Origin: Sphaerospermopsis sp. SIO1G1
GTDB lineage: Bacteria; Cyanobacteriota; Cyanobacteriia; Cyanobacteriales; Nostocaceae
Assembly (NCBI GenBank): GCA_010672785.1
Contig: JAAHFX010000002.1
Coordinates: 718,886 to 782,885 of the forward strand
Direction of reading: 5' to 3'
Length of the DNA stretch: 64,000 bases
The notes beneath the pieces were generated by a model. The model worked only from the letters and a program-made list of their open reading frames with translations. It searched no databases and was not told the DNA's origin. Position 1 is the first letter of the stretch. Every line of letters starts with the position of its first letter. Below, piece after piece: positions 51,820 to 61,812 of the stretch. Position numbers and translations under genes: made by a program.

Positions 51820-52614
51820 TTAATTTAATGGGTATAGTCCAAATTCTTCTTGAATTTCTTTGGTTAGTCTTTTATTGACAAAAGGAGCCATAAATAATTT
51901 CTTGAAGCCTCTAAATACTTCTTTAGGATTACGTTGAAATTTGACTATTACTGGTTCTTGCATGGAAATACTTTCTCCCACTTGATCCCGGACATAAATA
52001 GTACCAGGGAATGGTAGCGGTTCTAAGGGATTTCCTCGTTTTTCTAAGTCTCCTTTTGCTAATGGATGTCCATTTAGAAAACGATCAAAACCTACTAATT
52101 GATCATAAGGTAGGATTTGATCAGGAACTTTAAATAGGCGATAGTTAATAATATTACAAGTACCACAAATTCTATAAATTCCTTTTTGCCTGACAGCTAT
52201 TTGAGAACTACCTTCATCATATTCATATCCTTGTTCCACATACCAACCATTTTTATCAGGATTTTGATTCACAAATTCAGCAATATACTTACTAATACAA
52301 TCATCACTATCAACAGACATAACGTGAGAAGGTTTTAAGTCTTTGATAGTAAACAAGGCAACATAAACTCTTTTAGCACGATCATCTCCTTTAGCTCCAT
52401 AATCTGAACCAGGTGGTGGAAAATCTACAATCAGATATTCAACATTAGGATGTTTAAAAGTTGTGATTGGTTTCTCATTACAAACTACAATGACTTTGAA
52501 ATTTTGTGATGTTTGATTGCAGACAGAACGCAAACAGCGATCAAATAATTTAGAGCATTCTTGCCAAGATTTGGCAGTTTTCTTACTTTTAATGGGAATG
52601 ATAAAGACCAGCAT
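51820..52614 (-). CDS. Glycosyltransferase, GT-A fold (GT2-like)
   Basis: A 264-aa protein starting MLVFIIPIKSKKTAKSWQEC, with LRSVCNQTSQNFKVIVVCNE and a D-x-D-like VDSDDCISKYIAEFV, the signature of GT-A enzymes. The rest (NGWYVEQGYEYDEGSSQIAV, GTCNIINYRL) resembles the poorly characterised cyanobacterial glycosyltransferase family A. The donor sugar is unknown. It is the first gene of the tight cluster from 52.6 down to 46.5 kb; the gap to the flippase holds a methyltransferase scar. Confidence 0.82.
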   Translation of the reverse strand: MLVFIIPIKSKKTAKSWQECSKLFDRCLRSVCNQTSQNFKVIVVCNEKPITTFKHPNVEYLIVDFPPPGSDYGAKGDDRAKRVYVALFTIKDLKPSHVMSVDSDDCISKYIAEFVNQNPDKNGWYVEQGYEYDEGSSQIAVRQKGIYRICGTCNIINYRLFKVPDQILPYDQLVGFDRFLNGHPLAKGDLEKRGNPLEPLPFPGTIYVRDQVGESISMQEPVIVKFQRNPKEVFRGFKKLFMAPFVNKRLTKEIQEEFGLYPLN

Positions 52615-52804
52615 ATTAAAGATAAAGGAATTGATAAATTTGTTGATTTACTACTTTGAGTAACTAATTGAGTTTGTTGTTTATATAACTAATGATAACA
52701 TTAGAGAGATAATTTTTACCAGATATTAATTACAAAAATATTTGGTGTGCCGTACTAGTAATTGTGGATGTATAAAACACCTACCGTGTAAATAGGTTAG
52801 TTAA

Positions 52805-53070
52805 GATTTAGGAGAGAAAGAAGTACTAACCGAATTACGAAATTCATTGCGCCAAAATTTTGTATTGGGAAGAAAGATTATTCGTCTTTGTCGTAGGTAT
52901 CGTAGGTACTTGTTTGAGTTTTGTAAGAGTAATTACTATTCTAAACCCGCTAAGTTTAACATTGATGATAAGCTTGAAAAATATCTTCTAAAAACCGTAT
53001 TTTTTATTGAACAGGAGAGTATGATGGATTTTAAAAAAAAATACTATAGTATCTCAGTAATCAGTTATTA
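52805..53070 (+). pseudogene. Frameshifted FkbM-methyltransferase remnant
   Basis: An open plus-strand frame from 52805 reads VLTELRNSLRQNFVLGRKII and later KFNIDDKLEKYLLKT-FFIE, resembling the DEKLEKYL..GFFIEAGANDGF entry of FkbM methyltransferases. After FFIE the frame becomes QESMMDFKKKYY. Shifting by one base gives GEYDGFK, so a single-base indel has occurred inside the SAM-binding motif. No ATG start and no downstream domain remain. It lies between the flippase and a glycosyltransferase on the opposite strand. Confidence 0.5.
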
Positions 53071-54402
53071 GGCTTTTTGTCTTGCCTGAGTCAAAATATT
53101 TAAAGCTAGAGCTTTAGTCATCACCCAACCAAATTTTCTTGCTGGTGGATACATAAAACACATCACATAATCTGTAAAGAAATAGGAAATAACTGTTGCT
53201 ATGGCTGCACCTAATTCTTTATATATAGGAATGAGCCAAAAATTTAAAGCAATATTCATGACTGCACCAGTAGAACTAGCTGTCATAGCAAATACAGTTA
53301 ACTCTTCATTTGCTATCCAAACTTGTTTGATGTTGCCAAAAAACATCCAAATAGATGACCAAATGTGTATTGATAATACAATACCAGCGGAGGCGTAACT
53401 TTGACCAAATATTAGAATAATGAATGGCGTTGAAAAGAAAGTCAAAGGAATAGCTAAAGCATAAAATATTAATGCCAATAAGTTACAAAGTTTTTGAATT
53501 CTTTGATAGTATAATTGCTCACTTATCTTCTTTGCTTCAATAATATGAGGGCTCATGGATCTAGTTAAAGCTAGAACCAAAACAGCAAAATTCTCAGATA
53601 ATTTCACCGCTACAGCATAAACTCCTACAGCACGGGAATCAACTAATTGTCCTAACATAACTTGATCAGCAGATAGATAAACTACCACTGATAAATTTGA
53701 AAATATTAGAGGCCAGCTAACCTTAATTAGTTTTATAGCACGCTGCCAATTAGCACGCCATTTCTGAATTTTCTGCCCTGTGATTTGATAAGCAATAATA
53801 AAGTTAATTGTACTTAAAATATGTTCGGCTGAAAATAATATAGCAAAAGTAATCAATGGAGCTTGGATTTGTAGTAAAACCACTTTTGCCAAGGTAATAA
53901 TTATGAAAGCTATGTTTTGGGATAAAACTGAATATTTTGATTGAATTTGAGAGTGAAACCAGATGTTTATATTACCATATAAATTTTGAAAAAGTAATGA
54001 AATTGACATAATAATGACGATCATACGTCCTAATGGATCCTCAGGTTGTAGTAAAAAAATTATGCCAATTATCAAAACAAAAGAGGAAATTCCACTAATA
54101 AACTGGATAGCAACAGCAGTACCAATTATTTCATATCTATGAGATGGCTCTCTTACAGTGTCACGTAAAACAAAATCATTTAGCCCCATTTGAGAAATGT
54201 TACCAAAAATTGCTATCAGAGCGATCGCATAATTTAGTGTTCCAAATTGATCTGTTCCTAAATAGCGAGCCATCCAAGCAACTACAATAAAAGATACTGC
54301 TGCTCGCAGAAAACGTCCACCTATTAACCAGCCCATATTAGCAATTATCTTGCGGATGTTGGGGCTAATGTTTTTCAGAGCAGTGTTTAACTTATTTAAC
54401 AT
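53068..54402 (-). CDS. Wzx-type oligosaccharide flippase
   Basis: A 444-aa membrane protein of the MOP/polysaccharide transport family. It has about twelve hydrophobic segments, with the N-terminal GWLIGGRFLRAAVSFIVVAW and ARYLGTDQFGTLNYAIALIA motif typical of Wzx flippases. It moves lipid-linked repeat units across the inner membrane before polymerisation. It is 79 bases downstream of a glycosyltransferase gene; the following 453 bases hold the FkbM remnant. Confidence 0.93.
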   Translation of the reverse strand: MLNKLNTALKNISPNIRKIIANMGWLIGGRFLRAAVSFIVVAWMARYLGTDQFGTLNYAIALIAIFGNISQMGLNDFVLRDTVREPSHRYEIIGTAVAIQFISGISSFVLIIGIIFLLQPEDPLGRMIVIIMSISLLFQNLYGNINIWFHSQIQSKYSVLSQNIAFIIITLAKVVLLQIQAPLITFAILFSAEHILSTINFIIAYQITGQKIQKWRANWQRAIKLIKVSWPLIFSNLSVVVYLSADQVMLGQLVDSRAVGVYAVAVKLSENFAVLVLALTRSMSPHIIEAKKISEQLYYQRIQKLCNLLALIFYALAIPLTFFSTPFIILIFGQSYASAGIVLSIHIWSSIWMFFGNIKQVWIANEELTVFAMTASSTGAVMNIALNFWLIPIYKELGAAIATVISYFFTDYVMCFMYPPARKFGWVMTKALALNILTQARQKA

Positions 54403-54481
54403 TTGATTTAAGGTGATTTATACTGTATTTCATATTCAGGTTTTGATCAAGATGCTATGCTAAAACTCTTACCTCTAAAGA

Positions 54482-55630
54482 CTACAAATTTTCTAATACA
54501 TCTACGATTTTTTTGGCTATATTATCCCAATTAAAGGTAGTTTTGGTTTTATATATTGCGGCTTGAGACATTAGTGATAATTTTTCAGGGTCATTGAGGA
54601 GTTCGATAATAGCGTTAGCTATTAATTCAGGATCGGGTTGGGGGATAACCACACCATCTACCCAATTTTCTACAAATTCTGGCATACCATTGCCATTTCC
54701 AGCAGTCATTATGCAGGGGACACCATTTTCCATAGCATCAACTAGAAAAATCCCGAATGGTTCAGCACGTGCTGGTGCAACAACTAAATCAGTTTCCATA
54801 AACAAATTTCTCATTTCCTCAACAGAAGAAATTTTACCTCTATTTTCTACACCATCTATATGGCTAATAGTTAATGGATTTATTTTTTTACCAATTAAAA
54901 CTAATTTGGCATCCGGCATAGAAATTTTTACTTTTTTGAAAGCTTTGAAGACTATATCTCCTCCCTTTCTGAAAAAGTCTGAGCTATTAAATAAAACTTG
55001 TTTGTTGCCAAATTTTTTCTTATTTTTATCAGGCTCATTTGCAGAATAATTGATGCTATATCCGACACCAACAACAGTTATTTTTTTAGCATTTATACCA
55101 TAATCTTGGACTAAAGAATTTTTCACTATAGTACTCATGACAAAAATATGGTAAGCTTGTTCGTAGACTTTCTGTTCACATTCTATCCAACTATCGCGTT
55201 CTTGAGAGTTAACAAAAAAGGCCCAATCTGGCCAATTTTGCTCAGATAGGGCCATTGTATAGTCTAGATACATAACAAAAAGAAGATCAAAATTTTCCCA
55301 TAATGGACTGAACATGGAAAAAATATGAAATACTATATCTGGAGAGTACTCTAATTGCCGAATTTGACGTTCTATGTTGATTGATTTACTGATAAATTCT
55401 TGCTTATTTTTAGACAATAAGCTATCTGCTTTACTCAGAGAAAAAACTCTCAATCCATAAAACAGCTTCAATATAATTCTGATGGCTTTATGATCATACC
55501 ACTCTGAAGTAGGAGTAATCATTTCTATACTTGCATAATATCTAGACATTGCGGCGAATAGTTCTTGTCGCCGTTCTATAAATATTGGTTTTCCAGTAAC
55601 TACAACTTTTTTCAGTTTATGAGTATTCAT
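54482..55630 (-). CDS. Glycosyltransferase family 4
   Basis: A 382-aa GT-B enzyme. The acceptor half (MNTHKLKKVVVTGKPIFIER) is variable, and the donor half has KQVLFNSSDFFRKGGDIVFK, KLVLIGKKINP, VVAPARAEPFGIFLVDAMEN (E-x7-E type motif), GVPCIMTAGNGNGMPEF and DPELIANAIIELL. It resembles spore-coat-like or plant-type GT4 enzymes. It belongs to the polysaccharide cluster, and the donor is unknown. Confidence 0.9.
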   Translation of the reverse strand: MNTHKLKKVVVTGKPIFIERRQELFAAMSRYYASIEMITPTSEWYDHKAIRIILKLFYGLRVFSLSKADSLLSKNKQEFISKSINIERQIRQLEYSPDIVFHIFSMFSPLWENFDLLFVMYLDYTMALSEQNWPDWAFFVNSQERDSWIECEQKVYEQAYHIFVMSTIVKNSLVQDYGINAKKITVVGVGYSINYSANEPDKNKKKFGNKQVLFNSSDFFRKGGDIVFKAFKKVKISMPDAKLVLIGKKINPLTISHIDGVENRGKISSVEEMRNLFMETDLVVAPARAEPFGIFLVDAMENGVPCIMTAGNGNGMPEFVENWVDGVVIPQPDPELIANAIIELLNDPEKLSLMSQAAIYKTKTTFNWDNIAKKIVDVLENL

Positions 55631-55873
55631 TCACTTCTTCTAGATGTGGGGTAAAGTAGCTATAAAATGGTATTCTATACGAAATAAAATGAATACAAAA
55701 ATAAGGAATCTGTTGTTAGACTACATGATTTTATCTACACTAAAAATTCACCTATTTTATAAAACTATTTTTTTATTTTTGATGTTTATTTTCTCGGTTT
55801 ATTGATGGTGTTTTGGATTTATTTGTGATCATATTGTTGATTAATTTTTGGTTGTGCTGATTTTTAGATTTAG

Positions 55874-56980
55874 CTAGCTTAATGCAATTTCATTGCATAT
55901 TTTCTCGTATTTAGACAGTGCTGCTTCTAAAGAAAATTCCTGACCTCTCTTTTTTAACATTTCTGGTACGGGATGATTACTAAAAGTATCAATTATGGCT
56001 GTTGCTAAATTTTCCGGATCTCCAACTTTGGCTAAATGACCGTATTTACCGTCAGATAAAATCTCACTTGGTCCACTTTCGCAATCGGTAGAAACCACAG
56101 GTGTTCCAGCCATCATAGATTCTACAAGTACATTGCCAAAGCCCTCAAAAATAGAACTCATAACTAGCATTTTTGCTTTACTAAGGTAAGCATAAGGATT
56201 ATCTACAAATCCTGGAAAATCAACTTTCTTAACCAAATCTAAGTCTGCTACTAAAGCCTGTAACTCCGCTAATTTTCCTCCTTGTCCTAAAATCATTAAC
56301 CGAGAGGGATATTTTTTTTCTACTATTGCAAATGCTCTAATTAAAGTACCAAAATCTTTTTGTTTAGTTAATCTGCCAATACCTAAAATAACTGGTAATT
56401 GATCATCTTGAAACCACGGATGTTCTACCGATTCATGAAACTTGGGTAATAATTCAGGAGTAAAAATAGGATTATAAATAACTCTAATTTTCTCTGATGG
56501 TAAACCACTGATTTTGGCAACTTCATTAGCCACACCTTGAGATACAGCAACTATGCCTGCTGCTTGGGGAAATAACCAACTTATCAACCAAGGTGTAAAT
56601 TTCCGTTTTAACTCTCGAGATTCTCTACAGTAATTAGAAACATGGTTATGTACTGTGACTATTACACGAGTTGTTACACCAGCTAATTTTTGGGCAACTA
56701 TTGATAAAACATTAGGATCTTCTAAAGCAGAAAAGAGAAATTTAGGGGAATTTTGTTGTAGGTATTTAACTAACAAAGGTAAACTACTAATTAATCGTGG
56801 ACTAGCTAAATCAATAACCCGAATATTGTCTGGTATCAATGATAAATACTCACCAGTTTTTTGGGCTAAAACTAGGTCAACTTTTAATCCTTTATTTGCA
56901 AAACCTGCTGCTAAACTGAGCATAACTTTTTCTGCTCCACCTCCACCTAAGTCTATAAGAAAAAAAGCTATATCTGTCAT
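55874..56980 (-). CDS. Glycosyltransferase family 4
   Basis: A 368-aa GT4 enzyme with the typical start IAFFLIDLGGGGAEKVMLSL (glycine-rich acceptor loop), the donor-binding GIGRLTKQKDFGTLIRAFAI and the ILGQGGKLAELQALVADL segment, then SSIFEGFGNVLVESMMAG with the E-x7-E glutamates and GTPVVSTDCESGPSEIL. An AAGGTGATT ribosome site precedes the ATG. It lies 487 bases downstream of the AT-ACP-TE gene. Confidence 0.94.
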   Translation of the reverse strand: MTDIAFFLIDLGGGGAEKVMLSLAAGFANKGLKVDLVLAQKTGEYLSLIPDNIRVIDLASPRLISSLPLLVKYLQQNSPKFLFSALEDPNVLSIVAQKLAGVTTRVIVTVHNHVSNYCRESRELKRKFTPWLISWLFPQAAGIVAVSQGVANEVAKISGLPSEKIRVIYNPIFTPELLPKFHESVEHPWFQDDQLPVILGIGRLTKQKDFGTLIRAFAIVEKKYPSRLMILGQGGKLAELQALVADLDLVKKVDFPGFVDNPYAYLSKAKMLVMSSIFEGFGNVLVESMMAGTPVVSTDCESGPSEILSDGKYGHLAKVGDPENLATAIIDTFSNHPVPEMLKKRGQEFSLEAALSKYEKICNEIALS

Positions 56981-57467
56981 TGTTAATCACCTTATTTTTG
57001 AGTTTCTTGTCTGAAAAATACTGTATAGAGAGTCCTGAAAATTTCTTATCGTGCAGGCAGACAAATCTTAACAGGTAACAGTTTTAAGAGTTGGATGGGA
57101 ATGATTTTTCTTTTGAATCAAACTTAAAGGCCAGGTTTTCAAGTTTCTACGTTATCAAAACCTGCAATTTTGGTCAAAATGACTAAAACTAGTTGCTTGT
57201 TAATATTTTTTGATTTATTTAGTAAACCCCATATAATCAATATGCCGCTATTTTTAACCCGTAGTTATTTCCCCATCAAATGGATAAACTTACTAATTTT
57301 TTACAATCTATACTATGTACATAGCAGATACCGATTTATGATTCAAAATTATGAATAAAAAAACTCCATTTTCTGCTCACTATGCTAACAAAATATCAAG
57401 TTATTTTTTTCATAAATGGGATTATTGAATTTTAAAAATCGTTGTTATAAGCAACTATGTTCTAGTT
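56981..57467. other. Intergenic region in the polysaccharide locus
   Basis: 487 AT-rich bases. A 62-codon plus-strand frame (57170-57358) lacks any recognisable feature and is not called. CAGGTTTT and AAAACCTG near 57131-57164 form an 8-bp inverted repeat. It probably contains the promoter of the 56980 glycosyltransferase. Confidence 0.5.
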
Positions 57468-59492
57468 TTATTTAGGTTGAATATGAAGCAAATTTGCTTT
57501 AGAATCTAAACATTGTTTTAGTTTTTCAGCCAATTTTTTAACTGTCGGTTCTTGCATAATTCTATCATGGTAGGTATCAAAATCATAAACTTCTATTTTC
57601 CCCTTAACTAATTTATTCCAACCTAAATCATACTCATTATCTAATCCTGCTCTTTGGTGGGTACATCGGAACAGAGTTAATCCTTGAGGATAAACTGAGG
57701 GAGTATAACTCTTGGTAGCTATATCATTAGCTAGATTCACATCTAGTAACCTTAAATCTAAAAGTGAGCGCTTGAAATAACGTAAGTAAATTCTATAGAA
57801 AATGCTTAATTTTCCTACAGTTGAATGCCAATATAATCTAGCTGATAGATAGCTAATTTGCTCTGGTAAGCTCAATTTCAATAACCCACGAATATGGAAA
57901 TAAGTCCTACTGAAAAGTTTATTGGTGCCACTGTTTTCAGCAGAATTCTCTGATAGGGATTTATTAATATCTGGGGCGGCGGTATCAATAATACCTAATA
58001 AAGCAACTTTATCACCTTGCGATTGGAGTTGTTGAGCAATTTCAAATGCTACTTTACCACCAAAAGAATGTCCAATTAAATAATATGGACCTTGTGGTTG
58101 AACTGTACGCATTTCTTGAATGTATTTAGCAGCCATATCTGGTATGGATATTAATGGTGATTGTTTACCATCTAAACCCTGCGCCTGTAGTCCATAAACT
58201 GCTTGTGCTGGTGATAAATAATTGACTAAAATCCTATAAAATAATACATTTCCCCAAATGGCATGAATACAAAATAACGGTGGTTTATTGTTGATACCAG
58301 ATTGAATTTTGACTAGAGATTTTAATGGTAATGATGATTCTGAAGTTAAAATACTTGCTAACTGTTCAATAGTTTGATTCTCCAAAAAAACAGATAAAAT
58401 GATATTTTGATGAAATTTATTTTCAATCTCATTCAATACGCGAACACTGTGCAGAGAATTACCACCTAATTCAAAGAAGTTATCTCTAATACCTATTGGT
58501 CGGATATTTAAAATTTCCTCCCAAATACCAATTAGCTCTTTTTCAATTTGATGACGAGAAGTGAAGACTGGTTTTTGTAATTGCTGTGGTGGAGTTGGGC
58601 GTTGAATAGTGTTTCCTGGTAATTCATAAATACTAGTTATGTTTTCTAATTTAAAATCACGGGTAGTGGCTTTAATTAATTTAGTTAATGTATTTCCTGG
58701 GCCGATTTCAATAACTTTTTTAATTCCTTCGTCGTGCAATTTCAAAGCAGTTTCTCTCCAACGTACTGCACTTGTCATTTGCTGAGAAAGACTTTGTTTA
58801 ATCTGACTTGCAGATATGGTTGGGTGGGGATTAGTATTAGATATTACAGGTATCTTAGCTTCTGCGAATAATGTATTATCTAATAATTGTTGAAATTCTT
58901 CTGCCGCAGTAGCCATTAGGGGTGAGTGAAAACCACCGGAAACTTTTAAAGGTACAGCACGCTCAGATGGAACTTCTGACATCACCTTTTGGACTGCATC
59001 AGGACTACCAGAAATTACTACTTGAATAACACTATTATCATTAGCTAAAAATACATCTGGAGTTTGATTAATTACCTGTTCTAGTTTGTTGCGATCAAAA
59101 TTAATTAGGGCTGCCATTGTACCATTAGCACCCTTATCCATGATTTGACCGCGACTTTGCACTAACTTTAGCCCTGTTTCCCAATCAAATACTCCTGCTG
59201 TATATAGAGCAATGTATTCTCCTAAACTATGGCCGGCAACTAGGTCGGGAATTTCTCCTTGTTGTTTGGTTAAGTCAGATAAGATACTTTCTATTATGTA
59301 TAGAATAGGTTGTGTATAAACAGTACGGTTCAGTTTTTCTTCATCATTTTTACAAACATCAATTACCGACCAACCCAAAATATTATTAGCTTGAGTAAGT
59401 TTTTCTTGAGCAAAGGGAATTTCTAATAAGTCAATTCCCATTCCTATTTGTTGAGATCCTTGTCCTGGAAATACCCATGCAGTTTTATTCAT
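57468..59492 (-). CDS. Malonyltransferase - carrier protein - thioesterase fusion
   Basis: A 674-aa three-domain protein. Residues 1-285 are a FabD-like acyltransferase: FPGQGSQQIGMG, GHSLGEY with S89, the carboxylate-binding Arg in LVQSRGQIM (R114) and GGFHSPLM with H189, pointing to malonyl-CoA. Residues about 311-385 are a carrier domain with the pantetheine serine in FFELGGNSLHSV (S346). Residues about 403-665 are a type I thioesterase: GHSFGGK (S476), LLGIIDT (D503) and DTYHDRIM (H642). There is no ketosynthase or other extension domain. It lies between the sugar-phosphate transferase gene and glycosyltransferases. A role in acyl transfer onto the polysaccharide is possible; this is inference. 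Confidence 0.9.
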   Translation of the reverse strand: MNKTAWVFPGQGSQQIGMGIDLLEIPFAQEKLTQANNILGWSVIDVCKNDEEKLNRTVYTQPILYIIESILSDLTKQQGEIPDLVAGHSLGEYIALYTAGVFDWETGLKLVQSRGQIMDKGANGTMAALINFDRNKLEQVINQTPDVFLANDNSVIQVVISGSPDAVQKVMSEVPSERAVPLKVSGGFHSPLMATAAEEFQQLLDNTLFAEAKIPVISNTNPHPTISASQIKQSLSQQMTSAVRWRETALKLHDEGIKKVIEIGPGNTLTKLIKATTRDFKLENITSIYELPGNTIQRPTPPQQLQKPVFTSRHQIEKELIGIWEEILNIRPIGIRDNFFELGGNSLHSVRVLNEIENKFHQNIILSVFLENQTIEQLASILTSESSLPLKSLVKIQSGINNKPPLFCIHAIWGNVLFYRILVNYLSPAQAVYGLQAQGLDGKQSPLISIPDMAAKYIQEMRTVQPQGPYYLIGHSFGGKVAFEIAQQLQSQGDKVALLGIIDTAAPDINKSLSENSAENSGTNKLFSRTYFHIRGLLKLSLPEQISYLSARLYWHSTVGKLSIFYRIYLRYFKRSLLDLRLLDVNLANDIATKSYTPSVYPQGLTLFRCTHQRAGLDNEYDLGWNKLVKGKIEVYDFDTYHDRIMQEPTVKKLAEKLKQCLDSKANLLHIQPK

Positions 59493-59608
59493 GATTCATC
59501 CTATTTTATTTGACCTGATTGAAAAATGAAAAAAATTGAATTTTTTAAATTTTAGGAAAGTTTTGCTTTTGTATCTACACATATTTAGATTCAGTAAGAC
59601 ATATACTC

Positions 59609-61033
59609 CTAATAAGCACCTTTTTTATTCAAAACCACATCTACTGTCTTCATTAAGATCTCATAATCTAACCACAGTGACCAGTTTTCAATATACTTCA
59701 AATCCAAATTTAAAACTTGCTCAAAATCTACTATATCCGAACGTCCAGAAACTTGCCACATCCCGGTTACACCTGGTAAAACTTCTTGTCTAATTAAATG
59801 TCGGGTTGAAAATTTATTAACGTCTCTTGTTGGTAAAGGACGAGGCCCAACTAAGCTCATTTCTCCCAGTACGACATTAAATAATTGGGGTAATTCATCT
59901 AGGCTATAACGACGCAGAAATTTACCAATCCTAGTAATTCTGGGATCATCTTTGATTTTGAACAAAATCCCATCCTTACTTTCATTTAATGCTTCTAATT
60001 CTTTTTGCATTTTGTCAGCATCGGTTCTCATGGTGCGGAATTTCCAAACTTTAAACTCTTTACCATGTAAGCCAATGCGAGTTTGACGATAGAATGGTGA
60101 ACCAGGAGAATCTATAATAATCCCCAGGGAAATGATTAAATAAATCGGAAATGTGACAATGAGAAATAAACCAGCAAAGCAAATGTCAAATATTCTTTTG
60201 AACCAAAAGTCTCTACCTGTAATTGCTTGTGACATGAAACTTAAACAAGTTAAGCCACCAACATTATGTACTACTAAATCTCGATAAATTGGTTTTAATT
60301 CCATTGGTAACAAATGGACTGTAATACCCGATGTTTGAAATAACCAACATAGGTAAAGTCTATTTTGAATAGCACTCAAGGAAATGAAAACTTCTGTGAC
60401 ACCTAACTGATTGAGTTTTTCTAATGTCTCTAGGCGATGTTCTTGATCTAAAGATATAGAACTAGCACAACCAACAACTTTATATCTTGATTCTTTTTCA
60501 ACAGAATTAATTGCCTGTTCTTTCTCTGCTTCTGAACAAATTATATAAACTGAGTTAAATCCCAATATTTGATTTTCACGTGCATATTCCAAAGCAATAT
60601 CTATTGCAAATCTACCTAAACAAATTAATAATGTTGATGTTAACCAATACAGTACGAGAATTTGACTATTGAGTTGGAAAGTCGGTAGATATAATATTTG
60701 GATAACTAGGGGTAAACAATGGGCAAAGGTAATAGTTTTAATCAGACTTAAGTAGTTATAACGTTGTTTACCTGGAGCATAGTTACCCTGAATAGTTAGA
60801 GCAGTTATTTGCAGAATTAAATATATTGGTAAGGAAGGCACTTGGTTACTAACTTCTGGTGTGATTAAAAGATAGACTAATAACCATGCAGCTATTATGA
60901 AAATGCTATCAACAGTAAGTAAAGTTACTAGCCTCTTCCACCAGTCTCCTTTACGGAATCTTGTAGATGTTGGTGCGCGTAGATCCAGGGGGACGCTATT
61001 TAGCTGACTATTTTTGATATCTGATTGCAACAT
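59609..61033 (-). CDS. Exopolysaccharide polyprenyl glycosylphosphotransferase (WbaP-like)
   Basis: This 474-aa enzyme starts repeat-unit assembly by moving a sugar-1-phosphate onto undecaprenyl phosphate. The N-terminal half has about four membrane helices (LLTVDSIFIIAAWLLVYLLI onwards) and a CoA-binding-like domain. The C-terminal half is the catalytic bacterial sugar transferase domain: KRIFDICFAGLFLIVTFPIY, SPFYRQTRIGLHGKEFKVWK, FRTM, YSLDELPQLFNVVLGEMSLV and GPRPLP. It is the first gene of the minus-strand polysaccharide locus, 116 bases from the AT-ACP-TE gene. Confidence 0.95.
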   Translation of the reverse strand: MLQSDIKNSQLNSVPLDLRAPTSTRFRKGDWWKRLVTLLTVDSIFIIAAWLLVYLLITPEVSNQVPSLPIYLILQITALTIQGNYAPGKQRYNYLSLIKTITFAHCLPLVIQILYLPTFQLNSQILVLYWLTSTLLICLGRFAIDIALEYARENQILGFNSVYIICSEAEKEQAINSVEKESRYKVVGCASSISLDQEHRLETLEKLNQLGVTEVFISLSAIQNRLYLCWLFQTSGITVHLLPMELKPIYRDLVVHNVGGLTCLSFMSQAITGRDFWFKRIFDICFAGLFLIVTFPIYLIISLGIIIDSPGSPFYRQTRIGLHGKEFKVWKFRTMRTDADKMQKELEALNESKDGILFKIKDDPRITRIGKFLRRYSLDELPQLFNVVLGEMSLVGPRPLPTRDVNKFSTRHLIRQEVLPGVTGMWQVSGRSDIVDFEQVLNLDLKYIENWSLWLDYEILMKTVDVVLNKKGAY

Positions 61034-61812
61034 TATTCTGTGAGTTTTGAAAATATACAGCTATGTAATATTAATTACATATTCTAAAAGAATATACCGG
61101 AAGATTTGACATCAAAATAAATTAACTAGCAACTTTTCGTACGGGATTTTACGGTTTTCCCTTACTCCATAAGTTTCGCTCTAACAAGTGAGCAGCTTGA
61201 AAAGCCAAGGTTGAATCATATAATATCAATCTTTTGACATCTAGTGTTTTCACTATAATCATTAATTGCTGTTACTACTAATCCCCTTATAACTAGTTGA
61301 TTTTAACTAGTTACTACTAGCTTAGTATGATAGAGGCTAAAACAGTTAAATTACCTATAAAGTAATGATGAATGTTTCTTAAAGCAATGAGTGGTTACGT
61401 CAAGTAAATTGTATAGTTGGGGCAGAAAACACAGAACTGTTGAGGTTTACAGAGATTTTTTCTACGATAACTACGTGCAAGCAATTTTACGTATCCACTT
61501 ATCTTCTTTAAGACTACTTTTGTTAGTATACCATTAAATTTTTGTCATATATCTAAAGTATGATTTTTTTTATTAAGTAGGTCAGCGGGGAAATTTACAA
61601 CTATGTAACAGAAAGTAAACAAGACTAAAACCTTCTTTCCCTCTGCACCCTGCGCCCTGCACCCTGCGTGATCTCAACGACAATTTTTAACGCCTACCTA
61701 CTTAGTACATTGCGATTTTTTAATAAAACTTGATAATTTGGATTAGCCACTGTATTCCCACTCACCAATGCAGCTAATAGCACCTTACCATATTATAACT
61801 ATAAATATATTT
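61034..61812. other. Non-coding region at the head of the polysaccharide locus
   Basis: 779 bases without a supported gene. The right part has a C-rich CACCCTGCGCCCTG patch near 61640-61670. The left 100 bases must hold the promoter of the sugar-phosphate transferase gene; no clear consensus was found. Confidence 0.5.

Noticed and set aside
57170..57358. 62-codon plus-strand ORF in the polysaccharide locus
   Set aside because: Antisense to the local operon, low-complexity hydrophobic composition, no ribosome site.
42166..61033. Heterocyst envelope polysaccharide (HEP) island
   Set aside because: No hepA-type ABC exporter or other diagnostic HEP gene is seen; the gene content fits a general Wzx/Wzy capsule or EPS locus.
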